A stretch of 47,395 bases of DNA from Kamptonema formosum PCC 10802 (GTDB lineage: Bacteria > Cyanobacteriota > Cyanobacteriia > Cyanobacteriales > Oscillatoriaceae): positions 3,510,042 through 3,557,436 of the forward strand of contig NZ_KB235948.1 in NCBI RefSeq assembly GCF_000332335.1. Direction: 5' to 3'. This document shows, piece after piece, positions 24,242 through 33,065 of this stretch. The notes under the pieces are model-generated. The model was not told the DNA's origin and searched no databases. It was given only the letters and a program-made list of their open reading frames with translations. Position numbers and translations under genes: made by a program. Position 1 is the stretch's first letter. The number at the start of each line of letters is the position of its first letter.

Positions 24242-25543
24242 ATGTCAAAAATTCTCGTAATAGAAGATGATGGGGCAACCCGGTTACTTCTGAAAAGAGA
24301 CCTTCAATTAGAAGGGTATGAGGTAACAGTGGCCAAAGACGGGTTGCAAGGGCTGGAATGTGCGTCTAAAATCGAACCGGCGCTGATTGTTTGCGACTGG
24401 GTGATGCCTGAGATGGATGGGGTGGAGGTTTGCCGGCAGGTTAAGGCTGACCCAGAGTTGGCGAGGGCGTTCTTTATTTTGCTAACGTCTAAGGGCACGG
24501 TGGCTGACCGTGTGGCGGGACTGGATGCGGGGGCGGATGATTTTCTTTCTAAGCCGGTCGATCCTCTGGAATTGCAGGCGCGGGTGCGAGCTGGGCTTCG
24601 GGTTTACAACTACCAGCAGGAATTGAGCCGGTCTAACCAGCAATTGAGTCAAGCCCTGCACGATCTGCGCCAAACTCAGGCTCAACTGATTCACAGCGAA
24701 AAGATGTCTAGTCTCGGCAGGATGGTGGCTGGCATCGCCCACGAAATCAACAATCCTGTGAATTTTATTTCGGTGAATTTAACCTATATTCAAGAGTACG
24801 TTTCTGAGTTGATAAACTTTGCAGATCTCTCCCTGAAAGAGAGGCACTCACTCAGCCCGCACCTCCAGGCGGCTGCTGAAGAGATAAATCTCGAATTTTT
24901 GAGGCAGGATTTTCCTAAACTCCTGAGTTCGATGGGAGTGGGAACTGAGCGGATCTGCCAGATTGTTCTGTCTCTGCGCAATTTTTCTCGGCTGGATGAA
25001 GCTCAGAGAAAACGGGTGAATTTGCATGAAGGCATCGACAGCACTCTGTTGCTGCTGCAGCACCGCCTGACTGCCGGTGATGGCAAGGGGGATATTGAGG
25101 TGATTAAGGACTACGGGAATTTGCCGCCGGTTGAATGTTTTGCAGGGCAAATGAATCAGGTGTTTCTCAATATTTTGACCAATGCGATTGACGCCCTCAA
25201 GGCAAGTCCGAACTCCCCCAAGAGGATATCGATTCGCACTGAAATGGGGCGTGGGCAAGACAAGAGTTCGCATTTGCCCAGCGCCCAGTGCCCAGTGCCC
25301 AGTGCCCAATCATCTGTTGTGATTCGGATAGCGGATAATGGAATAGGGATGGTGCCGGCGGTTAAATCCCGCATCTTTGACCCTTTTTTCACGACTAAGC
25401 CGGTGGGTTCTGGGAAGGGGCTGGGGCTGTCTGTCAGCTACCAGATCGTTGTGGAGCAACACGGCGGTCAGTTGCTGTGCTCTTCTGAACAGGGATTGGG
25501 GGCGGAGTTCGCCATTGAAATTCCCCTGCGCCAAAGCCGGTGA
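24242..25543 (+). CDS. Hybrid response regulator / sensor histidine kinase
   Basis: 433 residues. An N-terminal receiver domain (1-120) has phosphoacceptor D52 (CDWVMPEMDG) and the conserved Lys in FLSKPVDP. A short coiled linker leads to the HisKA helix with H167 in GIAHEINNPVNF. The ATPase domain has the N-box NQVFLNILTNAIDA, DNGIGM (365-370) and GSGKGLGLSV. This REC-HK order is common in cyanobacteria; it receives phosphate from another kinase and relays onward. There is no membrane segment, so it is cytosolic. Oddity: residues 344-357 (HLPSAQCPVPSAQS) are translated from a CCCAGTG heptamer repeat inserted in the ATPase domain without breaking the frame. Confidence 0.93.
   Translation: MSKILVIEDDGATRLLLKRDLQLEGYEVTVAKDGLQGLECASKIEPALIVCDWVMPEMDGVEVCRQVKADPELARAFFILLTSKGTVADRVAGLDAGADDFLSKPVDPLELQARVRAGLRVYNYQQELSRSNQQLSQALHDLRQTQAQLIHSEKMSSLGRMVAGIAHEINNPVNFISVNLTYIQEYVSELINFADLSLKERHSLSPHLQAAAEEINLEFLRQDFPKLLSSMGVGTERICQIVLSLRNFSRLDEAQRKRVNLHEGIDSTLLLLQHRLTAGDGKGDIEVIKDYGNLPPVECFAGQMNQVFLNILTNAIDALKASPNSPKRISIRTEMGRGQDKSSHLPSAQCPVPSAQSSVVIRIADNGIGMVPAVKSRIFDPFFTTKPVGSGKGLGLSVSYQIVVEQHGGQLLCSSEQGLGAEFAIEIPLRQSR
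25278..25311. repeat. CCCAGTG heptamer repeat inside a coding region
   Basis: About five units of a CCCAG(T/C)G heptamer of the intergenic STRR type, located between the N-box and the DNGIGM motif of the histidine kinase gene. Confidence 0.85.
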
Positions 25544-25876
25544 TTTTGGATGGGGCATGGGGCATGGGGCATGGGGCATGGGGCATTGCTAATTCGCTCC
25601 GCCGGTGCGAGAATTTAGATTAATCAACCGGATATGATACTGGAGTTTAGACCGGCAATTCGCACGCAATCCAAATGCAATCTATCGACGTATATAAATT
25701 CTGTTTGAATAGTTTGTTTTTGTTTTGGGCCGGCAGGAGGGGGGCCCTTGCGGTCGCCCTGTCGCGAATTGAGCAGTCTTCGGGAGGCGGAGCCTCCTGC
25801 CAGGCGTTCCCGGGCGGAGCCCGGGAACGAGTTTAAAGGTTATTAATCAAACGGATAAGGGAAAATTTATCCGGGG
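25544..25876. repeat. Intergenic STRR and hairpin repeats
   Basis: GGCATGG heptamers fill 25553-25586. Two strong hairpins follow: GGAGGCGGAGCCTCC near 25783 and GTTCCCGGGCGGAGCCCGGGAAC near 25806. The latter could terminate both converging genes. No gene is seen. Confidence 0.75.
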
Positions 25877-26245
25877 TCAGCCGCCGCTGATTTTGGCTTT
25901 GTAGCCGAGGCCGGTGAGGAGCTGGAGGAGTTTCTGGGTGTGATCGCCTTGAATTTCAATGTCCTGGTCTTTAACAGTGCCACCGGCACCGCAGTGGGTT
26001 TTCAGCTGTTTGAGAAGGGAGGCGAGGGTTTCGGGTTTGGCTTGAAAGCCGGTGATAACGGTGACGGTTTTGCCGTTACGCCCTTTGCGGGATGCCTGGA
26101 TTCGGAGATTTTGCCCGGATGGGGGGAGTTCGGGGAGGGAGCGTTCCAGGGCGGCGGGGTTGGTGCTTGCGCCGAATTCTTGGTGGACAACCCGGTTGCC
26201 GGTGGGGGTGCTGGTGTCGGTGGGCTTGCGCTTAGAAGTGGCCAT
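25877..26245 (-). CDS. SUI1/eIF1-like translation factor
   Basis: 122 residues from the ATG at 26245 (MATSKRKPTDTS). An upstream in-frame start would add 11 residues not typical of the family. The C-terminal two-thirds is a SUI1 domain: LRIQASRKGRNGKTVTVITGF, LLKQLKTHCGAGGTVKD and IEIQGDHTQKLLQLLTGLGYKAKISG. The basic loop and the C-GAGGTV segment are the conserved marks. Bacterial YciH proteins of this group affect initiation fidelity. The protein lies convergent with the REC-HK gene. Confidence 0.92.
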   Translation of the reverse strand: MATSKRKPTDTSTPTGNRVVHQEFGASTNPAALERSLPELPPSGQNLRIQASRKGRNGKTVTVITGFQAKPETLASLLKQLKTHCGAGGTVKDQDIEIQGDHTQKLLQLLTGLGYKAKISGG

Positions 26246-26639
26246 AACAGGAGTGAAAAATAAAATAGAATGCAGCACTGGTGGCTGGCGGGTGCCGGCG
26301 AGTCAAGTTTGAAGCCCGCTGCCGGGATTCACTGTTACCCGAGCTGAGTGACTGGGAATTTTTATTTGCGCTGTTTGTTTGTTTCAATCGCTGGCTGAGA
26401 TTAACACAAACGACCGGGACTGCTTGTTTATAGAATAACACATTGCGGCGAAGCCCCATGCCCCATGCCCCATGCCCTATGGAGCGTCAAAGTCCATGAC
26501 TGGGGCCAGCATGAACCGGCAGTGCGCTCTGTGGCCTGCCGGCGGACATCCGGGCGCGGTAGGCTGTGGGAGTGACACGCACCGGTCAGATGTCGATGGC
26601 TTGATTAAAATAAGGAAAAACACTAAGGAAAAACACGGT
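26246..26639. other. Spacer with STRR, 394 bp
   Basis: Contains CCATGCC heptamers at 26454-26478. The open frame that begins there and leads into the receptor gene is a read-through of this repeat rather than a longer N-terminus. No other feature was seen. Confidence 0.55.
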
Positions 26640-27773
26640 ATGGTCGGCCAGAGAAAACTGAGCGAATATATTTGGATAATAGCAGCATTTCCGATTGCGG
26701 GCTTCATCGGAGTTATGGGGCTAGCAACCTTCCACAATTGGAGGGTGTCCGAGGCATTTCAGCGAGTGAGAGCGGCGCAGGAAGCGATTGTGGTAAAGGG
26801 AGCATCAGTCCAAGACCGAGAGGTGCTTGCGGAAGAAAACACTCGGGTAGAAGCGGCCCTGCAACTGGCCAGATCGTCGCTGGCAGCCGCCACCGTGTTA
26901 GAGCTAGTTTTGATTTGTGTTTCCGTCTATTTGATGGCGGAGGGAATTTCCAAAAAGGTGAGTCAGGTGCTGAGTCAAATTACTGCCTCTTCAACGGAAA
27001 TTGCGGTGACAATGGAGGAGCAGGAACGGATGGCGTCTCAGCAAGCTATTTCCGTAAATCAAACCACGAGCACAATCGATGAGTTGGGGGCGTCCTCAAC
27101 CGCTACAGCCCAGCAAGCGGAAACGGTTGCTGGCGGAGCCCGACAGGCGCGGCTGCTGGCGGAGGGGGGAACGCTGGCGGTGGGGAAAACGCTGGAGGGG
27201 ATGTCGGTTTTAAAAGAAAAAGTGGGTGCGATTGCCGAGCAAATTGTGCGGTTGAGCCAGCAGACGTCTCAGATTGGGAATATTGCCGCTTTGGTGAGCG
27301 ATTTGGCCAACCAGACGAATATGCTGGCGCTGAACGCAGCGGTTGAGGCTGTGCGTGCCGGCGAGCACGGCAAGGGATTTGCCGTCGTGGCGTCAGAGAT
27401 TCGCAAGCTGGCTGACCAAAGTCGGAAATCTACAGAGAAGATCAACGCCTTGGTGGCGGATATCCAAATGGCGATTAATTCCACAGTGATGGTGACGGAT
27501 GCCGGCACGAAAACAGTGGAGGAGGGATCTCGAATCGCTCAGGAAACAGCGGAAGCCTTCCGGGGGGTGACGGAGGCTATCAACGAGATTTCTCTGAGCA
27601 CTCAGCAAATTTCCCTGAGTGCCAAGCAGCAAGCGCTGGCTGTTCAGCAGGTAGTGGATGCGATGAATGCGCTAAACCAAGTAGCGGCGGAGACGGCTAA
27701 GAGTATCAGTCAAGTTAAGGTGGGCACCCAGAAGCTCAACGAAGCGGCGCACAGTCTGAAGAGCATTTCCTAG
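26640..27773 (+). CDS. Methyl-accepting chemotaxis-type receptor
   Basis: 377 residues from the ATG at 26640, preceded by AAGGA. Two membrane segments flank a short external region ([20 protein letters not shown] and [19 protein letters not shown]). The long cytoplasmic coiled coil ends in the conserved hairpin tip [30 protein letters not shown], which binds CheA and CheW. There is no recognisable HAMP or large ligand domain, so it is a compact form. In filamentous cyanobacteria such receptors serve gliding motility or phototaxis. No che genes lie nearby. An upstream in-frame ATG at 26472 begins in a heptamer repeat and was rejected. Confidence 0.93.
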   Translation: MVGQRKLSEYIWIIAAFPIAGFIGVMGLATFHNWRVSEAFQRVRAAQEAIVVKGASVQDREVLAEENTRVEAALQLARSSLAAATVLELVLICVSVYLMAEGISKKVSQVLSQITASSTEIAVTMEEQERMASQQAISVNQTTSTIDELGASSTATAQQAETVAGGARQARLLAEGGTLAVGKTLEGMSVLKEKVGAIAEQIVRLSQQTSQIGNIAALVSDLANQTNMLALNAAVEAVRAGEHGKGFAVVASEIRKLADQSRKSTEKINALVADIQMAINSTVMVTDAGTKTVEEGSRIAQETAEAFRGVTEAINEISLSTQQISLSAKQQALAVQQVVDAMNALNQVAAETAKSISQVKVGTQKLNEAAHSLKSIS

Positions 27774-27856
27774 AGTGCCGGCGGGTGAGAGCCCGGAAGC
27801 TTAAGTTGACACCGGCAGGCGGAGCGCCTGCCTGCGGGGGGGTGGGGGCTGTGACA

Positions 27857-27880
27857 GTTTCAATCCCCTTGCCGGGATTG
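27857..27880. other. Isolated CRISPR-repeat-like hairpin
   Basis: GTTTCAATCCC followed by CTTGCC and GGGATTG gives a 7-bp stem, a layout similar to cyanobacterial CRISPR repeats. It occurs once here, with no spacers, in the gap after the receptor gene. Confidence 0.35.
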
Positions 27881-28038
27881 GTGCTGGCCAAAAATCTTCT
27901 CCTCCTACCCCCTCCTGAAATCATTGTCGCATTGATATGGGCTTCTTTGCACAATCGGGATCTTCCCCGGCACGAACGCCGATAATAATCTAAAGTGAAT
28001 CAAAGTGAATCAAACAGACCTCGTGGGAGCGGTGGCAG

Positions 28039-28296
28039 ATGGAAGCGAAACGAAACCCAATGCAGCAGCAGGTAGAGGAGAGCAGACAGCAGGCGAAGGT
28101 TCATGCTGAGCGAATCAATCAACTGGCAGCCGAACTGGCAGAGGAAATACAGGCACTCAAGGGGCTGGCTGATGAAATCAGCCCCAGCTACTGGCAGGTC
28201 TATTACAAACCTTTCATCACCGGCTTCAAAAGCATCTCAGTGCCTTACGTCCGCTCGGATGGGGATGTTTGGACGATTTTCAACCGGGTGGTATAG
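28039..28296 (+). CDS. Small coiled-coil hypothetical protein
   Basis: 85 residues. Residues 1-48 form an amphipathic, Gln/Glu-rich coiled coil (QQQVEESRQQAKVHAERINQ, LAAELAEEIQALKGLADEI). The C-terminal part is SYWQVYYKPF and a closing SVPYVRSDGDVWTIFNRVV. I do not recognise a family. The ordered coiled coil and a sensible C-terminus argue for a real gene. A GGAGCGG ribosome-binding-like site is weak. It stands alone between the receptor gene and repeat-rich DNA. Confidence 0.5.
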   Translation: MEAKRNPMQQQVEESRQQAKVHAERINQLAAELAEEIQALKGLADEISPSYWQVYYKPFITGFKSISVPYVRSDGDVWTIFNRVV

Positions 28297-28310
28297 CTGC
28301 TATGCGTGGG

Positions 28311-28392
28311 GCAGCGTTAGTAGTTGGGCTTTAGCCCAAAAGTTCGCAGTTGGGCTAATGCCCAAAGGTTAGTAGTTGGGCTAATGCCCAAC
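28311..28392. repeat. TTGGGCTTTAGCCCAA hairpin repeats
   Basis: Three consecutive TTGGGCT(T/A)(T/A)(A/T)GCCCAA-type hairpins. A second cluster of the same family is at 38555-38632. Confidence 0.8.
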
Positions 28393-28465
28393 CGCCGCCT
28401 ATCCCCTAGCCAACCCCATCCAGGGATTAATTTTCACATCTCAAGAGGAGTTATACCTCTCATCC

Positions 28466-28533
28466 GATTAAAAGGTCTTTGGAAAACACGCCTGGAGACG
28501 GGTTTTGTAGGTATGCTTTCTTTCGGATCTTAT
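28466..28533. repeat. 73-bp repeat, degenerate copy c
   Basis: Similar to the copies at 31140-31212 and 31322-31394 (CCGATTAAA, AAAACACGCCT..AGAC.GGTTTTGTA, TATGCTTTC). It runs directly into the left end of MITE B. Confidence 0.65.
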
Positions 28534-28756
28534 AGCAATAGACAGCTCAGTAATGGAGAAGGCATCTCACTTGGCAGTCGGGATAGGGAAGGACGCGCAA
28601 CGCGATCCCGCTTCGCTATCGGAGGGAAGGCCTGTCCAACGTCCGTGCCCTAAGCAGATCCTAAGGGCAGGCGAGACGCCTGCCCTACGCCTATACTTCG
28701 TAGGAATTGTTTTCCCTCCAACGAGCGTGTCGATTACTGAGCTGTCTGTTGCTATA
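28531..28756. mobile_element. MITE family B with 25-bp terminal inverted repeats
   Basis: A 226-bp element with termini TATAGCAA(T/C)AGACAGCTCAG and beyond, matching over about 25 of 26 bases in inverted orientation. The outer TATAGCA matches the ends of MITE A, so the two may be moved by related IS630-type transposases at TA sites. No coding capacity. The interior includes GGCAGGCGAGACGCCTGCC. Confidence 0.82.
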
Positions 28757-28815
28757 ACCCGTAACCCCTAACCCGTAACCCCTAACCCGTAACCCCTAAC
28801 CCCTAACCCCCAGGA
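28757..28815. repeat. TAACCC(C/G) short tandem repeat 5' of trpB
   Basis: Seven or more units alternating CCCGTAA and CCCCTAA, ending about 14 bp before the trpB start codon region. Similar telomere-like runs lie at 13420-13453 and 19977-19996. Confidence 0.85.
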
Positions 28816-28828
28816 CATATAATGAACG

Positions 28829-30106
28829 GTGTCCACTAATTTTCCTGCTGTCGTGACCACCACTCCCCTGCCTCGCAGTCCGCAAGCGGCTGCTACTAGC
28901 ACTTCAGGCCCCGACGCCCTGGGACGCTTTGGGCGTTTCGGGGGCAAGTATGTGCCAGAAACCCTGATGCCGGCTCTGGCTGAGTTAGAAGCGGCGTACC
29001 AGCAATACCGCAACGACCCAGCTTTCGGGCAAGAACTCCAGCAGCTGCTGCGGGACTATGTGGGACGCCCCAGCCCCCTGTATTTCGCTGAGCGCCTCAC
29101 CGCCCACTACGCCCGCCCGGACGGCACCGGCCCGCAAATATACTTAAAGCGGGAAGACCTGAACCACACCGGCGCTCACAAAATCAACAATGCCCTGGCT
29201 CAGGCACTGCTCGCTGTGCGGATGGGCAAGCAGCGGATTATTGCGGAAACGGGTGCCGGCCAGCACGGAGTGGCCACGGCAACGGTTTGCGCTCGCTTTG
29301 GGCTGCAGTGTGTTATATATATGGGCGTACACGACATGGATCGGCAAGCTCTGAATGTGTTTCGCATGCGGCTGATGGGGGCGGAAGTGCGCCCAGTGGC
29401 AGCCGGCACCGGCACGCTGAAGGACGCCACCTCAGAAGCGATTCGCGACTGGGTGACTAATGTGGAAAACACCCACTACATCCTGGGCTCAGTGGCTGGC
29501 CCTCACCCCTACCCGATGATGGTGCGGGACTTCCACGCAGTGATTGGCCAGGAAACCCGGGCTCAGGCTCTGGAAAAATGGGGCGGAGTGCCGGATATCC
29601 TGCTGGCGTGCGTAGGGGGAGGGTCCAATGCGATGGGACTGTTCCACGAGTTTGTGGGCGAGCCGGCGGTGCGGCTGATTGGCGTTGAGGCGGCGGGTGA
29701 GGGCGTGGATACGGAGAAGCACGCCGCTACCCTGACGCAGGGGCGAATTGGCGTGCTGCACGGGGCGATGAGCTATTTGCTGCAAGATGAAGATGGGCAG
29801 GTGGTGGAGGCGCACTCGATCAGTGCCGGTTTGGACTATCCTGGCGTGGGTCCGGAACACAGCTATTTGAAGGATGCCGGTCGGGCTGAGTATTACAGCG
29901 TCACTGACAAGCAGGCATTAGAAGCGTTTCAGCGGCTTTCGCAGTTGGAGGGGATTATCCCAGCGCTGGAGACAGCTCACGCGATCGCTTATCTGGAAAC
30001 GCTCTGCCCGCAACTTGCCGGCAGTCCGCGCATTGTGATTAACTGCTCTGGGCGCGGCGATAAGGACGTGCAAACCGTGGCTAAGCTGTTAAATTCAGGT
30101 CAGTGA
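28829..30106 (+). CDS. trpB: Tryptophan synthase beta subunit
   Basis: 425 residues, cytosolic, condensing indole with serine in complex with TrpA. The PLP lysine is K118 in [10 protein letters not shown], the active-site loop AETGAGQHG is at 139-147 and the phosphate loop VGGGSN is at 262-267. The first 30 residues are a variable extension before [15 protein letters not shown]. The start is a GTG at 28829; the nearby upstream ATG runs into a stop at once. No trpA is adjacent, as is usual in cyanobacteria. This intact gene contrasts with the broken TrpB2-type paralogue at 3203-4577. Confidence 0.96.
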   Translation: MSTNFPAVVTTTPLPRSPQAAATSTSGPDALGRFGRFGGKYVPETLMPALAELEAAYQQYRNDPAFGQELQQLLRDYVGRPSPLYFAERLTAHYARPDGTGPQIYLKREDLNHTGAHKINNALAQALLAVRMGKQRIIAETGAGQHGVATATVCARFGLQCVIYMGVHDMDRQALNVFRMRLMGAEVRPVAAGTGTLKDATSEAIRDWVTNVENTHYILGSVAGPHPYPMMVRDFHAVIGQETRAQALEKWGGVPDILLACVGGGSNAMGLFHEFVGEPAVRLIGVEAAGEGVDTEKHAATLTQGRIGVLHGAMSYLLQDEDGQVVEAHSISAGLDYPGVGPEHSYLKDAGRAEYYSVTDKQALEAFQRLSQLEGIIPALETAHAIAYLETLCPQLAGSPRIVINCSGRGDKDVQTVAKLLNSGQ

Positions 30107-30180
30107 ATCTCTCGTAACTCCCCCTCCCCGTGTGCGGGGAGGGGGTAGGGGGGGGTGGGGTTCCCAACTTGTGCGACGCT

Positions 30181-30750
30181 GTGAAAAGAGCAAAATTTGT
30201 ATTAGGTTTGACGTTTTTACTGTTGGCAGCAGGCGCTGGCGGCTGCGTTTTTGTGATAGACACCGGCTCTCTGGTGCGACCGGCAAAACCGGCTGCAACG
30301 ACAGAGCAAAGGGCAGAGCCGGTGCCTGCCGAACCGAAATCCAATCCGCCTTCGGAGACTGTGGCGGCTTTGGAAAAGTCAGTTCACGAACAGGTGAATC
30401 AGTATCGCGCTCAGCGAAATTTGCCGGCGCTGAAACTTGACCCCCGGATTAGCGAGCAGTGCCGCGCTCACAGCGCAGCAATGGCCAGCGGTGGCGCTCC
30501 TTTTAGCCATGACGGATTTGAGCTGCGAGTCAAAGCAATTGGCAAGCAGATTTCCTACCGCTCGGCGGCAGAAAATCTCGCCTACAATTTTGGGTACAGC
30601 GATCCGGGGAAGCAGGCGGTTCAGGGCTGGATAAAGAGTCCTGGGCACCGCAAGAATATGGAAGGGCAGTTTGATTTAACCGGCGTTGGCATTGTTCAGA
30701 ATGCCAAGGGGGAGTATTACTTTACGCAAATTTTTATCCGCCGGTGGTAG
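30181..30750 (+). CDS. CAP-domain (SCP/PR-1-like) exported protein
   Basis: 189 residues from the GTG at 30181; an ATG at 30130 would add 17 residues translated from a GC-rich hairpin. The N-terminus FVLGLTFLLLAAGAGGCVF is a signal or membrane anchor with a possible lipobox Cys. A Pro/Ala-rich linker leads to the CAP domain (about 75-189). Hallmarks are HSAAMASGGAPFSHDGF, SAAENLAYN and GWIKSPGHRKNM, which supply the His and Glu residues of the family's cavity. The role is unknown; bacterial members are secreted. Confidence 0.9.
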   Translation: MKRAKFVLGLTFLLLAAGAGGCVFVIDTGSLVRPAKPAATTEQRAEPVPAEPKSNPPSETVAALEKSVHEQVNQYRAQRNLPALKLDPRISEQCRAHSAAMASGGAPFSHDGFELRVKAIGKQISYRSAAENLAYNFGYSDPGKQAVQGWIKSPGHRKNMEGQFDLTGVGIVQNAKGEYYFTQIFIRRW

Positions 30751-30875
30751 GGAAGAAGCACTGCTGCTGCACACTTCTATATTCTTACCTGTGCGAGAAA
30801 TATCTCGGCGCTCACCCGCCCCTACAGCGTCCCGCCCCAACAAGGATAGATAGGGCGTCTAAATCATGTAAATTT

Positions 30876-30910
30876 CAAAACCCCGGTTTCTTAAAGAAAC
30901 CGGGGTTTTG
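30876..30910. repeat. GAAACCCGGTTTC palindrome, extended perfect copy
   Basis: A perfect 35-bp palindrome from CAAAACCCCGG through a TTAAA centre, with one extra C/G pair in each arm compared with other copies. It lies 126 bp 3' of the CAP-domain gene and could act as its terminator. Confidence 0.92.
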
Positions 30911-30975
30911 GGGCACCAGCAGTTGCGCAAATCATTTAGAATTGATATATGCAAAAATGATGCAACAACAGAAGA

Positions 30976-31138
30976 TATAGCAGTATGCACTTAGGTTAGA
31001 ACATTAGACCTTCAGGCTCGGCGGACGCCTCCCCTACGCCTATATAGCAGTAAGCATTTAGGAAACCTACATTCCGGCCTCCCTTGCTCCAGAGCTTCCG
31101 AAGCTTCTATTGTTCTAACCAATATGACTGCTGCTATA
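30976..31138 (-). mobile_element. MITE family A, copy 2
   Basis: Inverted relative to the copy at 6926-7089 and about 90% or more alike by eye. Ends TATAGCAG and CTGCTATA. No coding capacity. Confidence 0.85.
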
Positions 31139-31139
31139 T

Positions 31140-31212
31140 CCGATTAAATGAGATTTGTAAAACACGCCTTCAGACAGGTTTTGTATATATGCTTTCAACC
31201 GGAGATTAGATA
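31140..31212. repeat. 73-bp repeat, copy a
   Basis: Begins CCGATTAAATGAGATTTG immediately after MITE A copy 2 and ends TTAGATA. It nearly matches copy b at 31322-31394 and contains a CAAAAC..GTTTTG stem. Confidence 0.85.
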
Positions 31213-31525
31213 ATTTGACCTGCCGGCACCCCCTTCTGTGGGGCCAATCGGCTGTTCGTGGCCCACTTTCGGGTGCCGGTGGCCGCTTTTCGGCAGGAAA
31301 TTGCCGTAAATGAGAGGGTTTCCGATTAAATGAGATTTGCAAAACGCGCCTTCAGACCGGTTTTGTATATATGCTTTCAACCGGATATTAGATAAGTTGC
31401 CGTGCGTGGGAACGGGCTGCGGCGGACAGATATCCTTCTTCTGTCACGTTGAGGCAATTTGACGAATTTGCGTCATTTCAGGCAACGAGAGATGGGGCTT
31501 TCACCCCGGTTTGACAGAAGAGGGA
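31213..31525. other. Repeat-bearing spacer including 73-bp repeat copy b
   Basis: Copy b occupies 31322-31394. The flanks (31213-31321 and 31395-31525) have short inverted GGTGCCGG/CCGGCACC and TGTGGGGCCAATCGG segments but no gene. Confidence 0.6.
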
Positions 31526-31688
31526 TATAGCAGTATGCACTTAGGTTAGAACATTAGACCTTCAGGCTCGGCGGACGCCTCCCCTACGTCTATATAGCAG
31601 TAAGCATTTAGGAAAGCTACATTCCGGCCTCCCTTGCTCCAGAGCTCCCGAAGCTTCTATTGTTCTAACCAATATGACTGCTGCTATA
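31526..31688 (-). mobile_element. MITE family A, copy 3
   Basis: Same orientation as copy 2 and nearly identical to it, 387 bp further on. Ends TATAGCAG and CTGCTATA. The copy pair brackets the 73-bp repeats. Confidence 0.85.
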
Positions 31689-31784
31689 ATATTGCGTAGG
31701 CGTGTCAGGTTTTTTTATAAACCGCCCCCGTGAAGGAACGCCAAGGAAAGAAAAAAGAGAGGGTTTGACACTCGGTGGCGAGGA

Positions 31785-32276
31785 TTATCCACCGCAGCTC
31801 CCAAAATCCAGGACACTGCAATCTGGAGCCGTACAATCCATCGCCCCACAGTCAATGCCATGCCAACCGGCACAGCCCTCGCCGGCACATCCGTCACCAG
31901 AGCTTCCCGCGCAGTCAATCGCTTCACAGCCAGCACTGGGGAAATCAAGGGGGGTGACAGGACACTGAGAGTTCGAGCTGTCGTCCGAGCTGTCCCCCCG
32001 GCGTTCTGGATCTTTTTCTGGATCTTCTTGTGTCTCCATCTGGCTCTTTAGCACAAGACTTGCGGATTTACAAGCTTGCAGCCGGTGGCGGGAAGTGCGG
32101 ACAGCCTCAATCAAACCCACCTCCAAGATGGTGCGTTTTATAAATTGAGAGCAGGACTCGCCCCCATGCAGCACCCGATACGCGCAGGAAAACCCTTTTC
32201 TGGGGGAGAGATGCTGCTGGTAGCCGGCAATCAAAGCGGCGGCTGACCGGCGAGTCAGGGCGTCAAAAGCTGTCAT
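31785..32276 (-). CDS. YidD-like protein with Cys-rich C-terminal tail
   Basis: 163 residues. Residues 10-70 resemble the YidD (DUF37) membrane-insertion efficiency factor: ALIAGYQQHLSPRKGFSCAYRVLHG then ESCSQFIKRTILEVGLIEA. A charged linker (METQEDPEKDPERRGD) follows. The tail (about 115-163) holds a dozen or so cysteines, in units such as GCAGEGCAG, DCGAMDC and PDCSVLDFGSC. YidD is normally about 70-90 residues, so the tail is an addition; it suggests metal or cluster binding. Start ATG at 32276. Confidence 0.75.
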   Translation of the reverse strand: MTAFDALTRRSAAALIAGYQQHLSPRKGFSCAYRVLHGGESCSQFIKRTILEVGLIEAVRTSRHRLQACKSASLVLKSQMETQEDPEKDPERRGDSSDDSSNSQCPVTPLDFPSAGCEAIDCAGSSGDGCAGEGCAGWHGIDCGAMDCTAPDCSVLDFGSCGG

Positions 32277-32759
32277 AGGAATTGGCGAGGGGAATTGGCG
32301 AGGTTGAGGAAAAGCTGTTCATCCAGCCGGCACCGCAGTCCGAGGTACTTTTAACAGAACGCTCGTCTTTTATAAAAACTATCAATAGATTGCAACTCTT
32401 GCCAATCCGGGAAGGCACCGAATTTAAAGGCTATTGCAATCCGGGGGAATCGCCGGCTCGAAGAATTGACCTCTGCGCCGGTGCGCCGGTGCCCCAAACC
32501 AGCCTTTGCTCAAGGGCGGTGTGGGGACACGGGCATGTCACGTCTCCCCACAGCCAGAGATCCCTCATGCAAAATTTCTAGTAGAGGAGTTGCGCCGGCG
32601 CTGTAGAGACGGGACCTCTAGCGCAACTCACATTAGTGAGTGCTGTTAAGCCCCTGCTTTCAAAGGGCGCGCCTCACTCAAATAATAATCGCTAGACCTG
32701 CTGGAAGCAATGCGGTGTTTGCGCAAGTCCTGTACTGTAAACTCTTTTGGAGAGGCTCG
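32277..32759. other. Gene-free region, 483 bp
   Basis: Contains a long inverted pair AGTTGCGC / GCGCAACT at about 32588-32627. I found no supported gene; the open frames are short and have no family signature. Confidence 0.5.
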
Positions 32760-33065
32760 GTGTTCAATAGAGATATACTCCTGATTTTTGCTTTGGGTTT
32801 AACGCCGCCGGTGCTGTCTTGGTGGCTGCGGCGTCAAGCCGAGGCGCGAGCTGCAGCCCGCTTGAGGGCGGCGAGGGAAGCTGCGGTATCCCGAGGACTG
32901 CAAAACCTTCCGCTCCCCCCAGACCTCTATGACTTCTCTCGTGGGGAGGGAGAAACAATAGGCGACCCAACCTGCCGGTTTAATGCCCGCTCTGCTTTAA
33001 TCCGCTGTGCGGTCAATCCCCAGGGTCCGTGTCAGGGGTGCCCGCACTACCAGCCACGGGAGTGA
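32760..33065 (+). CDS. DUF6464-like cyanobacterial protein
   Basis: 101 residues from the GTG at 32760, which places the membrane helix (DILLIFALGLTPPVLSWWL) at the N-terminus. A longer frame from 32640 adds text without family character. A basic helix (RRQAEARAAARLRAAREAA) is followed by the conserved core GDPTCRFNARSALIRCAVNPQGPC and CPHYQP. The four cysteines in that core suggest a metal site. Function unknown; the pattern is cyanobacterial. Confidence 0.8.
   Translation: MFNRDILLIFALGLTPPVLSWWLRRQAEARAAARLRAAREAAVSRGLQNLPLPPDLYDFSRGEGETIGDPTCRFNARSALIRCAVNPQGPCQGCPHYQPRE

Noticed and set aside
26472-26639. Longer N-terminus for the chemotaxis receptor
   Set aside because: Residues 1-56 are translated partly from CCATGCC heptamers and have no receptor character; the ATG at 26640 has a ribosome-binding site and is followed at once by a membrane helix.
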